Origin: Urophycis tenuis
Lineage: Eukaryota; Chordata; Actinopteri; Gadiformes; Phycidae
Assembly (NCBI GenBank): GCA_036785325.1
Contig: JAXIVH010000018.1
Location: 9,261,557 to 9,325,556 of the forward strand
Direction: 5' to 3'
Length of the DNA stretch: 64,000 bases
Numbering within the stretch: position 1 is the stretch's first letter; each line of letters starts with the position of its first letter. Below are positions 59,384 through 64,000 of the stretch, piece after piece. The position numbers and the translations under genes are program-made. Under the pieces are notes generated by a model. The model ran no database searches and was not told the origin of the DNA. It was given only the letters and a program-made list of their open reading frames with translations.

Positions 59384-61722
59384 GATAAAGCCCACACCCG
59401 GGGTGGCTAGAAATTTCCAATCCTGGCTCAGTGATGGGGGGGGGGGGGGGTCTGTTGTGATTTTATTTATTTTTTATTTTTTAATAAAGCCCACCCCCGG
59501 GGTGGCTAGAAATGTCCAATCCTGGCTCTGTGATGGGGGGGGGGGGGGGGTCTGTTATGATTTTTTATTATTTTATTTTTTTTATCAAGCCCACACCCGG
59601 GGTGGCTAGACATTTCCAATCCTGGCTCAGTAATGGGGGGGTCTGTCATGAATTTGTTTTTTTAATTATTTTTTTATAAAGCCCACCCCCGGGGTGGCTA
59701 GAAATTTCCAATCCTGGCTCAGTGATGGGGGTTGGGTCTGTTATGATTTTTTTTTTTTTTTTTTTTTTTTATAAAGCCCACACCCGGGGTGGCTAGAAAT
59801 TTCCAATCCTGGCTCAGTGATGGGGGGGGGTCTGTTATGATTTTTTTAATTTTTAAAAAAAATAATTTTATTATTTTTTTTATAAAGCCCACACCCGGGG
59901 TGGCTAGAAATTTCCAATCTTGTCTCAGTGATTGGGGGGGGGGGGGTCTGTTGTGATTTTATTATTTATTTATTTTTTTATAAAGCCCACCCCCGGGGTG
60001 GCTAGAAATTTCCAATCCTGGCTCAGTGATGGGGGGGGGGGGGGTCTGTTATGATTTTTTTTTTTTTTTTTTTTATAAAGCCCAAACCCGGGTGGCTAGA
60101 AATTTCCAATCCTGGCTCAGTGATGGGGGGGGGGTCTGTTATGAATTTTTATTTTTATTATTTTTTTTATTTTTATTTATTTATTTTTTTGTATAAAGCC
60201 CAGACCCGGGTGGCTAGAAATTTCCAATCCTGGCTCTGTGATGGGGGGGGGGGGCCTGTTATGATTTTTTTTTTTTTTTTTTTTTTTATCAAGCCCACAC
60301 CCGGGGTGGCTAGACATTTCCAATCCTGGCTCAGTAATGGGGGGGGTCTGCTATGAATTTTTTTTTTTTCATTTTTTTTTTTATAAAGCCCACACCCGGG
60401 GTGGCTAGAAATTTCCAATCCTGGCTCAGTGATGGGGGGGGGGTCTGTTATTATTATTATTATTTTTTTTTATAAAGCCCACACCCGTGGTGGCTAGAAA
60501 TTTCCAATCCTGGCTCAGTGATCGGGGGGGGGGTCTGTTATGATTTTTTTATTTTTTTTTAAATATAATTTTATTATTTTTTTTATAAAGCCCACACCCG
60601 GGGTGGCTAGAAATTTCCAATCCTGCCTCAGTGATGGGGGGGGGGGGGTCTGTTGTGATTTTTTATTTTTTTTATTTTTTTATAAAGCCCACCCCCGGGG
60701 TGGCTAGAAATGTCCAATCCTGGCTCGTAATGGGGGGGGGGGTCTGTTATGAATTTGTTTTTTTCATTATTTTTTTATAAAGCCCACACCCGGGGTGGCT
60801 AGAAATTTCCAATCCTGGCTCAGTGATGGGGGGGGGTCTGTTGTGATTTATTTATTTATTTATTTTTTTTATAAAGCCCACCCCCGGGGTGGCTAGAAAT
60901 TTCCAATCCTGGCTCTGTGATGGGGGGGGGGGGGGTCTGTTATGATTTTTTATTATTTTATTTTTTTTATCAAACCCACACCCGGGGTGGCTAGAAATGT
61001 CCAATCCTGGCTCAGTGATGGGGGGGGGGGGGTCTGTTGTGATTTTTTTTTTTTTTTTTTATAAAGCCCACCCCCAGGGTGGCTAGAAATTTCCAATCCT
61101 GACTCTGTGATGGGGGTGGGGTCTGTTATGATTTTTTAATTTTTTATATTTGTTTATAAAGCCCACACCCGGGGTGGCTAGAAATTTCCGATCCTGGCTC
61201 AGTGATGGGGGTCGGGTCTGTTATGATTTTTTTTTTTTTTTTTTTTTTATAAAGCCCACACCCGGGGTGGCTAGAAATTTCCGATCCTGGCTCAGTGATG
61301 GGGGTTGTGTCTGTTATGATTTTTTATTTTTTATTTTTTTTTATAAAGCCCACACCAGGGGTGGCTAGAAATTTCCAATCCTGGCACAGTAATGGGGGGG
61401 GGGGGGGTCTGTTATGATTTTTTTTTTTTTTTTTTTATAAAGCCCACACCCGGGTGGCTAGAAATTTCCAATCCTGGCTCAGTGATGGGGGGGGGGGTCT
61501 GTTATGATTTTTTTAATTTTTTTTTTTTAAGTAATTTTATTATTTTTTTTATAAAGCCCACACCCGGGTGGCTAGAAATTTCCAATCCTGTCTCAGTGAT
61601 GGGGGGGGGGTCTGTTGTGATTTTATTTTTTTTATTATTTTTTTATAAAGCCCACCCCCGGGGTGGCTAGAAAGTTCCAATCCTGGCTCAGTGATGGGGG
61701 GGGGGGGGGGGGTCTGTTGTGA

Positions 61723-61753
<31 letters not shown>

Positions 61754-64000
61754 AGCCCACCCCCGGGGTGGCTAGAAATTTCCAATCCTGACTCTGTGAT
61801 GGGGGTGGGGTCTGTTATGATTTTTTATTTTTTTATATTTGTTTATAAAGCCCCACCCGGGTTGGCTAGAAATTTCCAATCCTAGCTCTGTGATGGGGGG
61901 GGGGTCTGTTATGAATTTTTTTTTAATTTTTTTTAATTTTTTATAAAGCCCACCCCCGGGGTGGCTAGACATTTCCAATCCTGGCTCAGTAATGGGGGGG
62001 GGGCGGGGGGGGGTCTGTTATGAATTTTTTTTAATTTTTTATTTTTTTTTTAGAAAACCCACACCCTGGGTGGCTAGAAATTTCCAATCCTGGCTCAATG
62101 ATGGGGGGGGCGGGGTCTTTTGTTATTTTTTTTTTTTTCTTTTTATAAAGCCCACACCCGGGGTGGCTAGAAATTCCCAATCCTGGCTCAGTAATGGGGG
62201 GGGGGGGGGTCTGTTATAATTTTTGTATTTATTTCTTTTTATAAAGCCCACACCCGGGGTGGCTAGAAATTTCCAATCCTGGCTCTGTGATGGGGGGGGG
62301 GGGGGTCTGTTATGATTTTTTATTATTTTATTTTTTTTATCAAGCCCACACCCGGGGTGGCTAGACATTTCCAATCCTGGCTCAGTAATGGGGGGGGGGG
62401 TCTGTCATGAATTTGTTTTTTTAATTATTTTTTTATAAAGCCCACCCCCGGGGTGGCTAGAAATTTCCAATCCTGGCTCAGTGATGGGGGGGGGGGGGGG
62501 GGGTCTGTTGTGATTTTTTTTTTTTTTTTTTTTTTTTATAAAGCCCACCCTCGGGGTGGCTAGAAATTTCCAATCCTGACTCTGTGATGGGGTTGGGGTC
62601 TGTTATGATTTTTTATTTTTTTATATTTGTTTATAAAGCCCAAACCCGGGGTGGCTAGAAATTTCCGATCCTGGCTCAGTGATGGGGGTTGGGTCTGTTA
62701 TGATTTTTTATTTTTTTTATTTTTTTTATAAAGCCCACACCCGGGTGGCTAGAAATTTCCAATTCTGGCTCAGTGATGGGGGTGGGGTCTGTTATGATTT
62801 TTTTTTTTTTTTTTTTTATAAAGCCCACACCCGGGGTGGCTAGAAATTTCCGATCCTGGCTCAGTGATGGGGGTTGGGTCTGTTATGATTTTTGTATTAT
62901 TTTTTTTTTTTATATATAAAGCCCACACCCGGGGTGGCTAGAAATTTCCAATCCTGGCTCAGTGATGGGGGTGGGGTCTGTTATGATTTTTTTTTTTTTT
63001 TTTTTTATAAAGCCCACACCCGGGGTGGCTAGAAATTTCCAATCCTGGCTCAGTGATGGGGGGGGTCTGTTATGATTTTTGTAATTTTTTTTTAAAATAA
63101 TTTTATTATTTTTTTTATAAAGCCCACACCCGGGGTGGCTAGAAAGTTCCAATCCTGGCTCAGTGATGGGGGGGGGGGGGGGTCTGTTGTGATTTTTTTT
63201 TTTTTTTTTTTTTTTATAAAGCCCACCCCTGGGGTGGCTAGAAATTTCCAATCCTGACTCTGTGATGGGGGTGGGGTCCGTTATGATTTTTTATTTTTTT
63301 ATATTTGTTTATAAAGCCCACCCCCGGGGTGGCTAGAAATTTCCAATCCTGGCTCTGTGATGGGGGGGGGGTTGTCTGTTATGATTTTTTATTATTTTAT
63401 TTTTTTTATCAAGCCCACACCCAGGGTGGCTAGACATTTCCAATCCTGGCTCAGTAATGGGGGGGGGGTTTATGAATTTGTTTTTTTTATTATTTTTTTA
63501 TAAAGCCCACACCCGGGGTGGCTAGAAATTTCCAATCCTGGCTCAGTGATGGGGGTGGGGGGGGGGTCTGTTATGATTTTTTTTTTATTTTTTTTTTATA
63601 AAGCCCACACCCGGGGTGGCTAGAAAGTTCCAATCCTGGATCAGTGATGGGGGGGGGGGGGTCTGTTGTGATTTTTTTTTATTTTATTTATTTTTATAAA
63701 GCCCACCCCCGGGGTGGCTAGAAATTTCCAATCCTGACTCTGTGATGGGGGTGGGGTCTGTTATGATTTTTTATTTTTCTATATTTGTTTATAAAGCCCA
63801 CACCCGGGTTGGCTAGAAATTTCCAATCCTGCCTCAGTGATGGGGGGGGGGGGGGTCTGTTGTTATTTTTTTTATATTTTTTTTTTATAAAGCCTTAACC
63901 CGGGGTGGCTAGAAATTTCCAATCCTGGCTCTGTGATGAGGGGGTGGGTCTGTTATGAATTTTTTTTAATTTTTTTAAAATTTTTTATAAAGCCCAGACC

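Larger units (their letters stand above)
20396..64000 (+). repeat. 43.6-kb satellite array, about 100-bp monomers
   Basis: Each monomer reads AAAGCCCACACCCGGGG, then TGGCTAG, AAATTTCCAATCCTGG, CTCAGTRATG, a G-run of 5-30, TCTGTTATGA, and a T-rich run of about 15-60 that often contains A, then ATA before the next AAAGCCC. About ten monomers fill the last kilobase, so the array holds on the order of 400 copies and continues past the window end. Length variation comes almost entirely from the G- and T-runs. Common variants: CTCTGTGATG for CTCAGTGATG, CCCACCCCCGG for CCCACACCCGG, TATCAAGCCC for TATAAAGCCC, and GACATTTCC or GAAAGTTCC for GAAATTTCC. All monomers are in one orientation. No genes are present; long open frames are products of the repeat. 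Confidence 0.95.

Noticed and set aside
20859..63251. Many open reading frames of 60-200 codons within the satellite
   Set aside because: They are translations of the tandem monomer with poly-Phe, poly-Gly, poly-Lys or poly-Pro from the homopolymer runs, occur on both strands and change with run length. Not genes.
20396..64000. CRISPR-like regular repetition
   Set aside because: There are no unique spacers: the variable parts are G- and T-runs. Units are about 100 bp with a 60-bp core and the context is eukaryotic.
20396..64000. NF-kB-type sites (GGAAATTTCC) in the satellite
   Set aside because: Only occasional monomers with GGCTGGAAATTTCC match; the common TAGAAATTTCC lacks the flanking G, so this is a chance near-match of the core palindrome.
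20396..64000. Telomeric or subtelomeric TTAGGG repeats
   Set aside because: No TTAGGG arrays are seen; the G-runs are homopolymers.

Overview
This window is intergenic or heterochromatin-like DNA from a vertebrate, most probably a teleost fish. The inference rests on the mobile-element repertoire: THAP-domain TTAA elements, hAT elements with 8-bp target duplications, an integrase-type (Ginger-like) DNA transposon, Ty3-type gag, a fish-type LINE and a tRNA-derived SINE. Intron-containing pseudogenes and eukaryotic poly(A) signals agree. I see no intact host gene, no prokaryotic feature and no complete coding gene of any kind.

Layout. 1-608: no gene. About 609-4102: a decayed minus-strand hAT element (ZBED5/FAM200/SCAND3-like transposase) with a Ty3-type gag fragment and two minisatellites at its 3' side. 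About 4490 to 19110: one old, large THAP-type (Kolobok-like) element carrying two convergent multi-exon genes. A plus-strand THAP transposase gene has seven exons at 4793-10622. A minus-strand gene (exons at 18844-18729, 11335-11266 and 11160-11006) resembles the cysteine-rich C-terminal domain proteins that fish databases call 'P2X purinoceptor 7-like'. Their poly(A) signals face each other about 100 bp apart.

That element has been invaded repeatedly. A solo LTR (4981-5449) splits the THAP zinc finger. An hAT element (6152-8680, TSD ATGTTTAG) sits in intron 1 and itself contains a MITE piece and a LINE piece. A complete Ginger-like transposon (11338-18138, TSD CACCT, TIRs of about 290 bp) landed on the splice acceptor of exon 2 of the minus-strand gene. 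The Ginger element encodes integrase, a GPY/F-like module, an OTU protease and an F-box-like segment in one frame. It was in turn hit by two hAT elements (14639-15739, TSD ATTATATC; 16058-16518, TSD ATCTAGAT) and probably a third GC-rich MITE. The relative order of insertion can be read directly from the nesting.

19150-20395: five tandem copies of a 218-273-bp unit with a tRNA-like pol III head (A and B boxes), that is, a tandemly amplified SINE. About 20396 to the end of the window: a 43.6-kb satellite of roughly 100-bp monomers (on the order of 400 copies). Each monomer has a conserved core of about 60 bp, a G-run and a T-run of variable length. The array shows higher-order duplications of about 1.1, 1.3, 2.3 and 3.9 kb. 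All long reading frames in this part are satellite artefacts.

The most interesting items are the integrase-OTU-F-box-like transposon, the two-gene THAP element, and the SINE-array/satellite junction, where the satellite monomer shares an A-box-like motif with the neighbouring SINE.
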